A stretch of 42,666 nucleotides of DNA from Lachnospiraceae bacterium (GTDB lineage: Bacteria > Bacillota > Clostridia > Lachnospirales > Lachnospiraceae). Where the stretch lies: the NCBI GenBank assembly GCA_024695575.1, contig JAILHY010000043.1, positions 1 through 42,666 on the forward strand. Reading direction: 5' to 3'. Under the pieces are notes generated by a model, which was given only the letters and a program-made list of their open reading frames with translations, did no database searches and was not told the origin of the DNA. The position numbers and the translations under genes were made by a program. Shown here piece by piece: positions 24,474 through 33,063 of this stretch (position 1 is its first letter; each line of letters starts with the position of its first letter).

Positions 24474-25490
24474 ATGGCAGTTAAAGTAGCAATTAACGGA
24501 TTTGGACGTATCGGACGTCTTGCATTCAGACAGATGTTCGGAGCTGAAGGCTTTGAAATCGTTGCAATCAACGATCTTACCAGCCCTGAGATGCTTGCAC
24601 ATCTTCTCAAGTACGACAGCACACAGGGTCGTTACGCACTCTGCGACAAGGTTTCTTTCGGTGAAGATTCCATTACCGTAGACGGCAAGAAGATCACCAT
24701 CTACAAGGAAGCAGATGCTAAGAACCTTCCTTGGGGACAGCTTGGTGTAGACGTTGTTCTTGAGTGTACCGGTTTCTATACAAGCAAGGATAAGGCACAG
24801 GCTCACATCGATGCAGGTGCTAAGCACGTTATCATTTCTGCTCCCGCAGGTAATGATCTTCCTACCATCGTTTACAATGTTAACCACAAGAATCTTACAA
24901 AGGATGACAAGATCATCTCTGCAGCTTCCTGCACCACCAACTGCCTTGCTCCTATGGCTAAGGCTCTTAACGATCTTGCAACCATCAAGTCCGGTATCAT
25001 GTGCACAATTCACGCTTACACCGGCGACCAGATGACTCTTGACGGACCTCAGAGAAAGGGCGACAAGAGACGTTCTCGTGCAGCAGCTTGCAACATCGTT
25101 CCCAACTCAACAGGTGCAGCTAAGGCAATCGGCCTTGTTATCCCTGAGTTGAACGGTAAGCTCATCGGCGCAGCACAGCGTGTTCCTACCCCTACCGGTT
25201 CTACCACCATCCTTACCGCTGTTGTTGAAGGTAATGTTACCAAAGAGCAGATCAACGACGCTATGAAGGCTGCTTCCAACGAGTCCTTCGGTTACAACAC
25301 CGACGAAATCGTTTCTTCCGATATCATCGGCATGACCTATGGTTCACTCTTTGATGCAACTCAGACCATGGTTCTTCCTCTTGACAACGGAACCACTCAG
25401 GTTCAGGTTGTTTCATGGTATGACAACGAGAATTCCTACACCTCTCAGATGGTTCGTACCATCAAGCACTTCGGAAGCCTTCTCAAATAA
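24474..25490 (+). CDS. gap: Glyceraldehyde-3-phosphate dehydrogenase, type I
   Basis: The 338-residue enzyme has the NAD-binding start [12 protein letters not shown], the catalytic C153 in [19 protein letters not shown], and the C-terminal [13 protein letters not shown]. It catalyses oxidative phosphorylation of glyceraldehyde 3-phosphate in glycolysis. The ATG at 24474 is preferred over an in-frame TTG two codons upstream because GGAGGA (24461-24466) is well spaced. The reading frame is visibly biased to a narrow codon set (GTT, GCA, AAG, CTT), as expected for a very highly expressed gene. It heads the glycolytic run gap-pgk-tpiA, with a strong terminator before pgk. Confidence 0.97.
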   Translation: MAVKVAINGFGRIGRLAFRQMFGAEGFEIVAINDLTSPEMLAHLLKYDSTQGRYALCDKVSFGEDSITVDGKKITIYKEADAKNLPWGQLGVDVVLECTGFYTSKDKAQAHIDAGAKHVIISAPAGNDLPTIVYNVNHKNLTKDDKIISAASCTTNCLAPMAKALNDLATIKSGIMCTIHAYTGDQMTLDGPQRKGDKRRSRAAACNIVPNSTGAAKAIGLVIPELNGKLIGAAQRVPTPTGSTTILTAVVEGNVTKEQINDAMKAASNESFGYNTDEIVSSDIIGMTYGSLFDATQTMVLPLDNGTTQVQVVSWYDNENSYTSQMVRTIKHFGSLLK

Positions 25491-25515
25491 GTTTAAGGCG
25501 ACTATATGAGCTTAT

Positions 25516-25548
25516 GGGCCCGGTCCGCATAGGGCCGGGTCCTTTTTT
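25516..25548 (+). terminator. Strong intrinsic terminator after gap
   Basis: GGGCCCGGTCC (25516-25526), loop GCATA, GGGCCGGGTCC (25532-25542) form an 11 bp stem with two G-U pairs, followed by six T. It implies that pgk is expressed from read-through or from an unseen promoter. Confidence 0.9.
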
Positions 25549-25552
25549 GAAA

Positions 25553-25612
25553 TGTCATCCTGAGCTCCTTTTTGTCATCCTGAGCGGAGGCGAAGCCGGA
25601 GTCGAAGGATCT
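25553..25612. repeat. Short palindromic repeat (TGTCATCCTGAGC family), pgk copy
   Basis: TGTCATCCTGAGC occurs twice (25553-25565, 25573-25585) and the second runs through GGAGGCGAAGCC to AGTCGAAGGATCTTA. ATCCT pairs with AGGAT and GGC with GCC to make a hairpin. A second copy lies at 33064-33120. I recognise this as a widespread short intergenic repeat seen in many bacterial genomes. It ends about 10 bases before the pgk ribosome site. Confidence 0.75.
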
Positions 25613-25637
25613 TAATAAAAAATGGAGGTTTTTACAT

Positions 25638-26870
25638 ATGGCACTTAACAAAAAGTCAGTTGACGATTTTAGCGCTAAGGGTAAGAGAGTCCTTGTTCGT
25701 TGCGACTTCAACGTACCCCTTAAGAACGGCGAGATCACAGACGATACCCGTATCGTTGCAGCTCTTCCCACAATTCAGAAGCTTATGAAGGACGGCGGCA
25801 AGGTTATCCTTTGCTCCCACCTTGGCAAAGTTAAAGAAGGACCTAACGAGAAGGAATCCCTTGCTCCCGTAGCTAAGGCTCTTTCCGCTAAACTTGGCAA
25901 AGAAATTGTTTTCGTAGCTGATAACAACGTTACCGGCGACGCAGCTACCAAAGCTGTTGAAGCTATGAAGGAAGGAGACGTTGTTCTTCTTCAGAATACC
26001 CGTTTCCGTATGGAAGAAGAAACCAAGCCCGAGAAGGCAGGCGAGAAGTTCGCTCAGGAACTTGCAGATCTTTGCGATGACTATGTATGCGACGCTTTCG
26101 GTTCTTCACACAGAGCACACGCTTCCGTATCTGTTGTTACCAAGTTTGTTCGCGCTAAATGCGGCAACTGTGCAGTTGGTTACCTTCTGCAGAAGGAGAT
26201 CTACTTCCTTGGCAACGCAGTAGAAAATCCTGTACGTCCTTTCGTAGCTATTCTCGGTGGCGCTAAGGTTGCTGATAAGCTCAACGTTATCAATAACCTT
26301 CTTGAGAAGTGCGATACCCTCATCATCGGCGGCGGTATGGCATTCACCTTCCTTAAGGCACAGGGTTATGAGATCGGTAAGTCTCTTGTAGATATGGAGA
26401 AAATCGATTACTGTAAGGAAATGATGGCTAAGGCAGAGAAGCTTGGCAAGAAGCTCCTTCTTCCTGTTGATACCACCATCGCTAAGGCTTTCCCTGATCC
26501 CATCGACGGACCTGTTGAGGTATCCGTAGTTGATTCAAAGGCAATTCCTGCTGACATGGAAGGTCTTGATATCGGACCCAAGACCGCAGAGCTTTACGCT
26601 GATGCTGTTAAGTCCGCTAAGACCGTTGTTTGGAACGGACCTATGGGCGTATTCGAGAACCCCACTCTTGCAAAGGGTACTCTTTCCGTAGCAAAGGCAC
26701 TTGCTGATTCTACCGCAACCACCATCATCGGCGGCGGTGACTCCGCAGCAGCTGTTAACCAGATGGGTCTTGGCGACAAGATGAGCCACATCTCCACCGG
26801 CGGCGGCGCTTCCCTTGAGTTCTTAGAGGGCAAGGAACTTCCCGGTGTATATGCAGCGGACGATAAGTAA
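25638..26870 (+). CDS. pgk: Phosphoglycerate kinase
   Basis: The 410-residue enzyme shows the family signature [16 protein letters not shown], the [12 protein letters not shown] substrate loop, [12 protein letters not shown], the hinge region [11 protein letters not shown], and the nucleotide-binding [13 protein letters not shown] followed by [15 protein letters not shown]. It makes ATP from 1,3-bisphosphoglycerate in the cytoplasm. TGGAGG lies about ten bases before the ATG. The upstream gap terminator and a palindromic repeat sit in its leader, while a mosaic repeat separates it from tpiA. Codon use is as biased as in gap. Confidence 0.97.
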   Translation: MALNKKSVDDFSAKGKRVLVRCDFNVPLKNGEITDDTRIVAALPTIQKLMKDGGKVILCSHLGKVKEGPNEKESLAPVAKALSAKLGKEIVFVADNNVTGDAATKAVEAMKEGDVVLLQNTRFRMEEETKPEKAGEKFAQELADLCDDYVCDAFGSSHRAHASVSVVTKFVRAKCGNCAVGYLLQKEIYFLGNAVENPVRPFVAILGGAKVADKLNVINNLLEKCDTLIIGGGMAFTFLKAQGYEIGKSLVDMEKIDYCKEMMAKAEKLGKKLLLPVDTTIAKAFPDPIDGPVEVSVVDSKAIPADMEGLDIGPKTAELYADAVKSAKTVVWNGPMGVFENPTLAKGTLSVAKALADSTATTIIGGGDSAAAVNQMGLGDKMSHISTGGGASLEFLEGKELPGVYAADDK

Positions 26871-26885
26871 ATAATTACAAAGAGC

Positions 26886-27066
26886 GGACGGAACACCGGG
26901 AACAACTTTCGAACGATTTGACCCACTTTTGAGAGGATATGCCTCTTCGCTTGCGATGAGGCAGCCCGAATGGCGCTTGAATGGATTAGATATAGCCGAT
27001 AACACATATCCGAGCAAAAGCGCTGGTCACCAAGTGAGAAAGTGTTAGCCGGTTTCCGGACGCGGA
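26886..27066. repeat. Mosaic intergenic repeat, copy C (about 180 bp, inverted)
   Basis: The two ends are imperfect inverted repeats of each other: CGGAACACCGGGAACAACTTTC at the left (given here as about 26886-26908) against the complement of GAAAGTGTTAGCCGGTTTCC at the right (27038-27057). The right end contains CAAGTGAGAAAGTG (27031-27044), whose complement CACTTTCTCACTTG occurs in copy A at 12891-12904. The segment AACTTTCGAACGATTTG near the left end matches copy A (complement of 12953-12970). So copy C lies in the opposite orientation to copy A with about 70 bp of extra interior. It fills the pgk-tpiA gap up to the tpiA ribosome site. Confidence 0.75.
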
Positions 27067-27088
27067 GTATAATCTGGAGGAAACACTA

Positions 27089-27835
27089 ATGGCAAGAAGA
27101 CGTATCATTGCCGGCAACTGGAAGATGAACAAGACTCCCAGCGAGGCAGTTGCACTCTGTGCAGAATTAAAAGATCTTGTTAAGAACGATAACGTTGACG
27201 TAGTTTATTGCGTACCCGCTATCGATATCGTACCCGTAGTTAACGCTGTTAAGGGTACAAACGTACATGTAGGCGCTGAGAACTTCTACATTGAAGACAA
27301 GGGCGCTTTCACAGGTGAGATATCCGCACCCATGCTCAAGGATGCAGGTGTAGAGTACATCATCATCGGTCATTCCGAGAGAAGAGATATCTTTGGTGAG
27401 AACGATGTCCTTATCAATGCTAAGGTTAAGAAGGCATTTGCAGCCGGCCTTAAGCCCATCCTTTGCTGCGGTGAGTCCCTTGCACTTCGTAAGGCAGGCA
27501 CCTACAAAGAATGGATAGAGAGACAGATCAAGTGGGATCTTACAGACGTAACAGCTGATCAGGTAAAGAATCTTGTTATCGCTTACGAGCCTATCTGGGC
27601 TATCGGTACAGGCGAGACCGCTACTGCTGATCAGGCAGAAGAAGTCTGCAAGCTTATCCGTGATCTTATCGCTAAGATGTATGATGCAGCTACTGCAGAA
27701 GCAGTTCGCATCCAGTACGGCGGATCTATGAATGCAGGCAATGCAGCTGAGCTCCTTTCTAAGCCCGACATCGACGGCGGACTTATCGGTGGCGCAAGCC
27801 TTAAGCCTGATTTCGGTCAGATCGTTAACGCTTAA
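27089..27835 (+). CDS. tpiA: Triosephosphate isomerase
   Basis: The 248-residue TIM barrel has GNWKMNKT with the active-site lysine, H95 in GHSERR, E167 in [11 protein letters not shown] and the phosphate loop [13 protein letters not shown] with [10 protein letters not shown]. It interconverts dihydroxyacetone phosphate and glyceraldehyde 3-phosphate. GGAGG is at 27076-27080. It is the last gene of the glycolytic block and is followed by a strong terminator. Since no convincing promoter is seen in the repeat upstream, co-transcription with pgk is likely. Confidence 0.97.
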   Translation: MARRRIIAGNWKMNKTPSEAVALCAELKDLVKNDNVDVVYCVPAIDIVPVVNAVKGTNVHVGAENFYIEDKGAFTGEISAPMLKDAGVEYIIIGHSERRDIFGENDVLINAKVKKAFAAGLKPILCCGESLALRKAGTYKEWIERQIKWDLTDVTADQVKNLVIAYEPIWAIGTGETATADQAEEVCKLIRDLIAKMYDAATAEAVRIQYGGSMNAGNAAELLSKPDIDGGLIGGASLKPDFGQIVNA

Positions 27836-27863
27836 TAGTGATCGCTTAAATAGTTTCATAAGG

Positions 27864-27896
27864 GCCCGAACGGTTAATAACGTTCGGGCTCTTTTT
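27864..27896 (+). terminator. Intrinsic terminator after tpiA
   Basis: GCCCGAACG (27864-27872), an 8-base loop and CGTTCGGGC (27881-27889) form a perfect 9 bp stem followed by TCTTTTTT. It ends the glycolytic block. Confidence 0.92.
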
Positions 27897-28013
27897 TATT
27901 CTGGTTTCCTAAGAAGCAGATTATTTCTTGAAATTTGATGAGTAAAGCAGTATATTTTAGAGGGAATTTGACTGATAGTTGGTATGGTTACACTAAAGGA
28001 ACAGGGGTAAAAT

Positions 28014-30962
28014 ATGAAAAGAAATGATCACAACATCTTTAGGCGTATAGGTGCAGTGCTTTTATGTGCTGCACTTATTTTAGTGGGGACTGAACTGGTC
28101 CCAGGTGCTTCGGTTAAGGCTTATGCGGCTTCCGCAAAGCCTACACCATGGGATGGGTCTGTTGCGACCGGATTTGCGGCAGGAGACGGTAGCCGTTCCG
28201 CACCCTATGAGATAGCCACTCCGGCTCAGCTTGCGTATCTTGCAAAGAGCGTAAATGATGGAAATAATTATACGGGTAAGTACCTTAAACTAACAAGTGA
28301 TATTGATCTTAACAGCAAAGAATGGACCCCTGTCGGAACAGATGATGATAACTACAAGTTTAAAGGATTTTTCGATGGGAATGGACATAGTATATATAAT
28401 CTGAACAGCGTAAAATCAGATGTGAGGTATATCGGTTTATTTGGAAATGCGTTGGACACAGCAAGTATAGAAAACCTTCGTGTCTATGGTAATCTTAATA
28501 TCAGTGTTACCTATAGTGGCAGTGGAGCTCCCTATATCGGTGGTATTGCCGGAGGGGCATTTAAGATTGAAAACTGTGTATTTATTGGAATCCTTTCCGT
28601 TACTGTTAACGAAACAGTTGAACAGACTAATGTTGGCGGAATAGCCGGTTTTGTCAATAGCGGCGGAGCCAGCAGATGCATTAATTATGCAAGCGTTACC
28701 GCGAATGCTGACCGTTTAGGAGGAGTCTTTGGAGATGCGAATGGATATGTTGATATTTGCCACAATTATGGCACAGTTTCTTCTGTAAGTACAATGAATG
28801 CGCACGCCATAGTTGGAGGTATAGCCGGGAAAACTCAAAGTAATAGAATTGCTTTTTGTCATAATGAGGGTACTGTTAAAAGTCGTCATGCAAATGATTA
28901 TTTAGGCGGAATTCTGGGATTTGCCACAGAGTCTGTAATATGTTGCTATAATGAAGGCCTTGTTGATGGCGGCTATTTGGCGGGAGGAATTGTCGGAACC
29001 CTTGAAGGTGGAAACATATGGCATTGCTACAATAAATCGAATGTTAAGAGTTTAGATTATGCTGGAGGCATAGTGGGCGATTTAATGGTCAATGCAGTAA
29101 TAGCAAGGTCAATAGTGATCGGTAATGCTCAGATTGAACGTAAAGCGTATAACAATGATGCCGGACAGTTTGCGGGGCGTGTGCCAAATATATTGTATAC
29201 AGCTGAAAATGCCGCATTGGAGTATACGAATTATATAGCAGAGTGCCGATATAAGGGCGACAATACTATTATTTATGGACAGCATTGTCCTGGAGATTAC
29301 AGCCAGTATTATAGATTGGAGAATATCGACTGGAGTGATAGTAAATGGTCTAAAGCTACGGATCCTTTTTTAAGTGACGATCCCTCTAGTAAGAAAGATA
29401 AAATAAAGAATGCCTGCGCAGGCTTTGCTACTGATCGCGATTCTGCTACCAATAACGCTTTCACCGGTCTATACGGTAGCGATTATTTTGACTTTCAACA
29501 CGGCTCAACTCCGGAATCGTTTTCATTGAAAGGTTTAGCAGAGCCTGAAGTTACAATTACCGGTCAGCCCGGATTGGCATCATCCTTAACCTATGGCGGA
29601 TATAATGATCAGGTTTTAAGTGTATCAACTTCGGTCGCTAATGTACTTTACCAGTGGTACGAGTGTGATGATGTTAATAAAACTAATGCAACACCGATCA
29701 CCAATGAAATTTATGATTCTTACAACTTACCGGATAATCTTTCAGTAGGAAATCATTACTATTTCTGCAGAGTAACAGGAATAAGCAATGGAAATGGCAT
29801 GGCTAAGACCGTTGATTCTAATGTTGCAACTGTTACCGTTGATCTGATATCCTTAAATGATGCTGATGTTACTCTTGGCAGTAACCAGCTTCAATATGAC
29901 GGAACAACACAGACTGTTAGCGTAACGGTTAAACATGGGAGTGATAATCTTACTGAGGGTGTTGACTATACAATTGCAGGAAATACAGCAACTGATAAGG
30001 GCGCTCACACCCTGACTGTTACAGGGCAGGGTAATTATACCGGTACCGTAAGTAGGACCTGGAGCATAACAGAGCATCCCATGACAGTAAGCGGCAATTC
30101 TGTGACCTGTACCTATGACGGAAGGCCTCACGGAATTACCGTTACCGTGACGGAACCTTCTCAGGGCGCAACGGTCAAATACGGCATAACTTCCGGCACA
30201 TGTAATCTCACGGAATCCCCGACCATAACAAACGTGGAGGATTCACCTTTAACGGTTTATTACGAAGTAACCCATTCAAGTTTCGATACTTACACAGGAA
30301 CTGCAACAGTCACCATAAATAAGGCTTCTTCATCGATCAAGACGCAGCCTAAAGCACTTACGCTTACAGAAAACGGTACTGAGCAGGAACTTGTTGAGGA
30401 AGGCTTAGCTGATGGAGGAGATATTCTTTATGCCATTGGAGACAGCAAAAAAACCGCACCCACAACCGGATGGGGTTCAGGTGTTCCCAAGAAATCGGCT
30501 AAAGGCACATACTATGTCTGGTATAAGGTTGAGGGAGACGGTAATCATAATGGTATTGACCCTGCCTGTGTAGAGGTTACCATAGGGGAAAAATCCAGTG
30601 GAAATACGTCCGGACCGTCGTATTCTTCTTCATCTTTGCCCGCACCTGCACCGGCACCTGCGGAGAGTAAGTCTTACACAGACAGGATGGAGGAAAAGTT
30701 TGATACTGCTTTGGCTTTAGCGATCGAAGCCGGAAACGGAACAGTAAATATTAAATCCGGAGATTCGCTTCCTGTGGACATCATGCGCAAACTTAAAGAT
30801 CATCCGGACATCACTCTTGTGTATGAATATACCTACAAAGACGTGAAGTACAGGGTAGTGATCAAAGGCACTGATGCTATCATAGACGACGGTATTCCCT
30901 GGTACGGACCGTTATGGCTTGCAGCTCATTACGGAAACCGCTTGACAAATGCATCGGAATAG
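28014..30962 (+). CDS. Secreted GLUG-repeat and bacterial Ig-like surface protein
   Basis: The 982-residue protein starts with a signal peptide: basic MKRNDHNIFRR, a hydrophobic core and AYA (36-38) as likely cleavage site. Residues about 50-400 contain GLUG-type repeats, each around GGIAG or GGIVG (YIGGIAGGAF, NVGGIAGFV, IVGGIAGKT, YLGGILGFA, LAGGIVGTL), which form beta-helix turns. Then come several Ig-like/MBG-type modules (about 510-860; YQWYECDD, VTLGSNQLQYDGTTQTV, a PHGITVTV repeat), a proline/serine linker (SSSLPAPAPAPAES) and a charged C-terminal module ending IPWYGPLWLAAHYGNRL. No LPXTG or transmembrane anchor is seen, so attachment is unexplained. Probably an adhesin or surface-binding protein; no enzymatic motif found. 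Codon use is more AT-rich than in neighbours, suggesting different selection or recent acquisition. Confidence 0.8.
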   Translation: MKRNDHNIFRRIGAVLLCAALILVGTELVPGASVKAYAASAKPTPWDGSVATGFAAGDGSRSAPYEIATPAQLAYLAKSVNDGNNYTGKYLKLTSDIDLNSKEWTPVGTDDDNYKFKGFFDGNGHSIYNLNSVKSDVRYIGLFGNALDTASIENLRVYGNLNISVTYSGSGAPYIGGIAGGAFKIENCVFIGILSVTVNETVEQTNVGGIAGFVNSGGASRCINYASVTANADRLGGVFGDANGYVDICHNYGTVSSVSTMNAHAIVGGIAGKTQSNRIAFCHNEGTVKSRHANDYLGGILGFATESVICCYNEGLVDGGYLAGGIVGTLEGGNIWHCYNKSNVKSLDYAGGIVGDLMVNAVIARSIVIGNAQIERKAYNNDAGQFAGRVPNILYTAENAALEYTNYIAECRYKGDNTIIYGQHCPGDYSQYYRLENIDWSDSKWSKATDPFLSDDPSSKKDKIKNACAGFATDRDSATNNAFTGLYGSDYFDFQHGSTPESFSLKGLAEPEVTITGQPGLASSLTYGGYNDQVLSVSTSVANVLYQWYECDDVNKTNATPITNEIYDSYNLPDNLSVGNHYYFCRVTGISNGNGMAKTVDSNVATVTVDLISLNDADVTLGSNQLQYDGTTQTVSVTVKHGSDNLTEGVDYTIAGNTATDKGAHTLTVTGQGNYTGTVSRTWSITEHPMTVSGNSVTCTYDGRPHGITVTVTEPSQGATVKYGITSGTCNLTESPTITNVEDSPLTVYYEVTHSSFDTYTGTATVTINKASSSIKTQPKALTLTENGTEQELVEEGLADGGDILYAIGDSKKTAPTTGWGSGVPKKSAKGTYYVWYKVEGDGNHNGIDPACVEVTIGEKSSGNTSGPSYSSSSLPAPAPAPAESKSYTDRMEEKFDTALALAIEAGNGTVNIKSGDSLPVDIMRKLKDHPDITLVYEYTYKDVKYRVVIKGTDAIIDDGIPWYGPLWLAAHYGNRLTNASE

Positions 30963-30971
30963 GGTTATCCT
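30942..30971 (+). promoter_or_regulatory. Promoter of the leader peptide / ABC exporter unit
   Basis: A perfect TTGACA (30942-30947) within the last codons of the GLUG protein gene, an 18 bp spacer and TATCCT (30966-30971, 4 of 6 matches) predict transcription starting near 30978, about 38 bases before the leader ORF. Confidence 0.5.
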
Positions 30972-31016
30972 TAACGTGTTGTTGAAAACCAGATTAAAGG
31001 AAAGGAGGAACGTACA

Positions 31017-31088
31017 ATGAATAACAGAATCAGAACCAACAGAAATTACAGCATTAATACGTATACCTCCGGACTTTCTATCGCTTAA
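31017..31088 (+). CDS. 23-residue leader peptide of the ABC exporter operon (predicted)
   Basis: ATG at 31017 follows a near-perfect AAAGGAGG (31001-31008) with 8-base spacing, and the frame closes with TAA after 23 codons. The peptide is MNNRIRTNRN then YSINTYTSGLSIA: polar, with five Asn and three Arg, and no signal peptide, transmembrane segment or processing motif. A 25-base gap after its stop leads into an intrinsic terminator, and the heterodimeric ABC exporter genes follow. Codons 17-19 (ACC TCC GGA, 31065-31073) contain ACCTCCGG, which can pair with the terminator 5' arm. The layout matches attenuator leader peptides such as BmrB ahead of Bacillus bmrCD, although that one is longer and no similarity was tested. 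A free signalling or bacteriocin-like peptide is the alternative. Confidence 0.6.
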   Translation: MNNRIRTNRNYSINTYTSGLSIA

Positions 31089-31148
31089 TCTTACGCGATA
31101 CATATGCATGCTTATCCCGGTAGGTTTATAACTTACCGGGATTTTTTT
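31065..31148 (+). terminator. Transcription attenuator: antiterminator, hairpin and terminator
   Basis: The terminator is ATCCCGGTAGGTT (31114-31126) paired with AACTTACCGGGAT (31130-31142), one G-U pair, then a T-run to 31148. ACCTCCGG (31065-31072), inside the leader ORF, can instead pair with CCGGTAGGT (31117-31125) leaving one bulged T, which would break the terminator. A small hairpin TATCGC (31079-31084) / GCGATA (31095-31100) around the leader stop codon lies between. A ribosome finishing the leader would mask 31065-31072 and allow termination; one stalled early would not. Confidence 0.65.
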
Positions 31149-31161
31149 GCGCCTACGGAGC

Positions 31162-32994
31162 ATGCAGGGTCCGGAAACGTTTCAATACAGGGGAGGGATT
31201 ATTATCAATACTACAGAAACAAAACAGGAAGACAAAAAGAATAAAAAAGAAAAGATTAAACTTAACCCTAAGTTTAAGATCAAAGAATACATGTTAAGAA
31301 ACTGGCGGAAGCTCCTTGTGGGCTTTTCGGCACTTATCATATCCGTATCTCTTGATATGTTAAGCCCCCAGATCATCATGCATATCGTGGATGATGTGAT
31401 TCTTGGCAGGGATTACACCAATGTGACCATATTGCTTGCAGGCATCATGCTTATCGGTGTCGGACGATTTCTTTTTCAGTATATTAAGGAGTACATGTTT
31501 GATAAATCCAGTGTGGACGTAGCCATGAAGCTTCGCCGTGACCTGTTTGTGCATGTTGAAAGCCTTGATACACAGTTCTTTGACAAGAATAACACCGGCG
31601 AGGTAATGGCCAGAGTCAAGGATGACGTAGACAGGATATGGGACGCTATTTCCTATGTTTCCATGCTTCTAATTGAGGTTACCGTACATACAGTCATCAT
31701 TCTTTTCTGCATGGCAAAGTTAAATCTTCCCATGACTTTGATTCCCATCATTGCAATGGGTATCTGCGGATATCTTGCCGTAATAATGGAAAAGAAACTC
31801 GACAAGGTTTATGACGATATTTCCGAGGAAAATGCGGTACTTAACACAACAGCCGAGGAGAACATCGGCGGAGTCCGTACCGTTAAGGCTTTTGCTCGTG
31901 AGAAATATGAGATCAAGAAATTCAAGGAGCATAACGACAAGTACTGCGAACTGAACATTAAGGAAACGGAGACCTTCGTTAAATACTATCCTTACTTTCA
32001 GTTTATATCAAAGATCGTGCCTTTCCTTGTGCTGCTTCTCGGAGGCTACTTCTTTATGAAGGGCAACATGACCCTTGGTATGGTATCGGCCTTTGTTGCC
32101 TACTCAAACAATATCGTGTGGCCCATGGAGATGCTCGGATGGCTTACCAATTCTTTTGCAAGCGCCATCGCAAGCTACAAAAAGATCAACAAGATCTACG
32201 AAACCGAGCCTACCATTACGGAGCCCGCAGATCCGGTTGTGCTTGAAAACATTCGCGGCGACATCGAATTTGACAATGTTTCCTTCCACAAGGAGGACAT
32301 GCACAACATTCTTGAAGGCATCAGTTTTAACCTTAAGAGCGGCAAGACTCTTGGCATCATGGGAGCTACCGGATCCGGCAAGACTTCCATCGTATCCCTT
32401 ATTTCAAGGCTTTACGATGCAACTGACGGAACCATCAGGCTTGACGGTGTGGATATAAGAGAGCTTGGCCTTCATCAGTTAAGATCATCGATCTCGCTTG
32501 TAATGCAGGATGTATTTCTTTTTTCTGACACGATCTCAGAGAACATCCGCCTGGGAGACCGTCCCGGAATCAACGAACAGACGGTAAAAGAAGCCTCAAG
32601 AAAGGCTTGTGCCAGCGATTTTATCGAGAAAATGGATGACAAATACGAAACCGTCATAGGCGAGAGAGGCGTGGGACTATCCGGAGGACAGAAGCAGCGT
32701 ATCAGCATTGCAAGAGCCCTTTCAAAGAACTGCCCGATCCTTATTATGGACGATTCAACGTCTGCTCTTGACATGGAAACTGAGCGTGAGATCCAGAAAA
32801 CCTTGGACGAATTCAATGGTACAACCAAGATCGTCATCGCCCACAGAATCAGTGCGGTTAAGAACGCGGATGAGATCATAGTCCTTGATGAAGGAAAGAT
32901 TAAAGAACGCGGTACGCACGATGAACTGCTTGCAAAGAAGGGACTTTACTATGAAACTTATGTTTCGCAGTACGGTATGTCTGCCGCCTGTTAA
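31162..32994 (+). CDS. ABC exporter half-subunit, degenerate-site member (BmrC/TM287-like)
   Basis: This half-transporter (six hydrophobic segments, then an ATPase) has Walker A GATGSGKTS, signature LSGGQKQR and Walker B ILIMDDSTSALD, where the catalytic glutamate after the Walker B aspartate is aspartate. That change marks the non-catalytic subunit of heterodimeric exporters. The partner is the next gene. Substrates are likely drugs or other hydrophobic compounds. The start is uncertain: ATG 31162 has no well-spaced ribosome site and the first 20 residues after it read like non-coding DNA, whereas GGGAGGG (31191-31197) points to a start at ATT 31198-31203 or ATC 31204; ATG 31291 (MLRNWRKLL) is another candidate. 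Expression is probably controlled by the upstream attenuator. Confidence 0.85.
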   Translation: MQGPETFQYRGGIIINTTETKQEDKKNKKEKIKLNPKFKIKEYMLRNWRKLLVGFSALIISVSLDMLSPQIIMHIVDDVILGRDYTNVTILLAGIMLIGVGRFLFQYIKEYMFDKSSVDVAMKLRRDLFVHVESLDTQFFDKNNTGEVMARVKDDVDRIWDAISYVSMLLIEVTVHTVIILFCMAKLNLPMTLIPIIAMGICGYLAVIMEKKLDKVYDDISEENAVLNTTAEENIGGVRTVKAFAREKYEIKKFKEHNDKYCELNIKETETFVKYYPYFQFISKIVPFLVLLLGGYFFMKGNMTLGMVSAFVAYSNNIVWPMEMLGWLTNSFASAIASYKKINKIYETEPTITEPADPVVLENIRGDIEFDNVSFHKEDMHNILEGISFNLKSGKTLGIMGATGSGKTSIVSLISRLYDATDGTIRLDGVDIRELGLHQLRSSISLVMQDVFLFSDTISENIRLGDRPGINEQTVKEASRKACASDFIEKMDDKYETVIGERGVGLSGGQKQRISIARALSKNCPILIMDDSTSALDMETEREIQKTLDEFNGTTKIVIAHRISAVKNADEIIVLDEGKIKERGTHDELLAKKGLYYETYVSQYGMSAAC

Positions 32995-33034
32995 GGGGGC
33001 AGACCGGCCCGCTATGTCTGCCGCCTGTTAAGGG
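32976..33034 (+). repeat. 37 bp tandem duplication across a stop codon
   Basis: TATGTCTGCCGCCTGTTAAG at 32976 recurs exactly at 33013, the match being 22 bp long with a period of 37 bp. The first copy encodes the last residues and stop codon of the first ABC gene. GTCTGCC (32979-32985) can also pair with GGCAGAC (32998-33004), making a hairpin over the stop codon. Confidence 0.85.
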
Positions 33035-33063
33035 AGAAAAACTAAGTATATTTGTGATACAAA

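Noticed and set aside
27045-27073. TATAAT at 27068-27073 with TTAGCC 17 bp upstream as a tpiA promoter
   Set aside because: Transcription would start inside or just after the tpiA ribosome site, leaving almost no leader, and the -35 match is poor.
31017-31088. The 23-residue peptide as a bacteriocin or RiPP precursor exported by the adjacent ABC genes
   Set aside because: No double-glycine or other leader cleavage motif, no peptidase domain on either ABC protein, and no modification enzyme nearby; the attenuator reading explains the terminator and pairing better.
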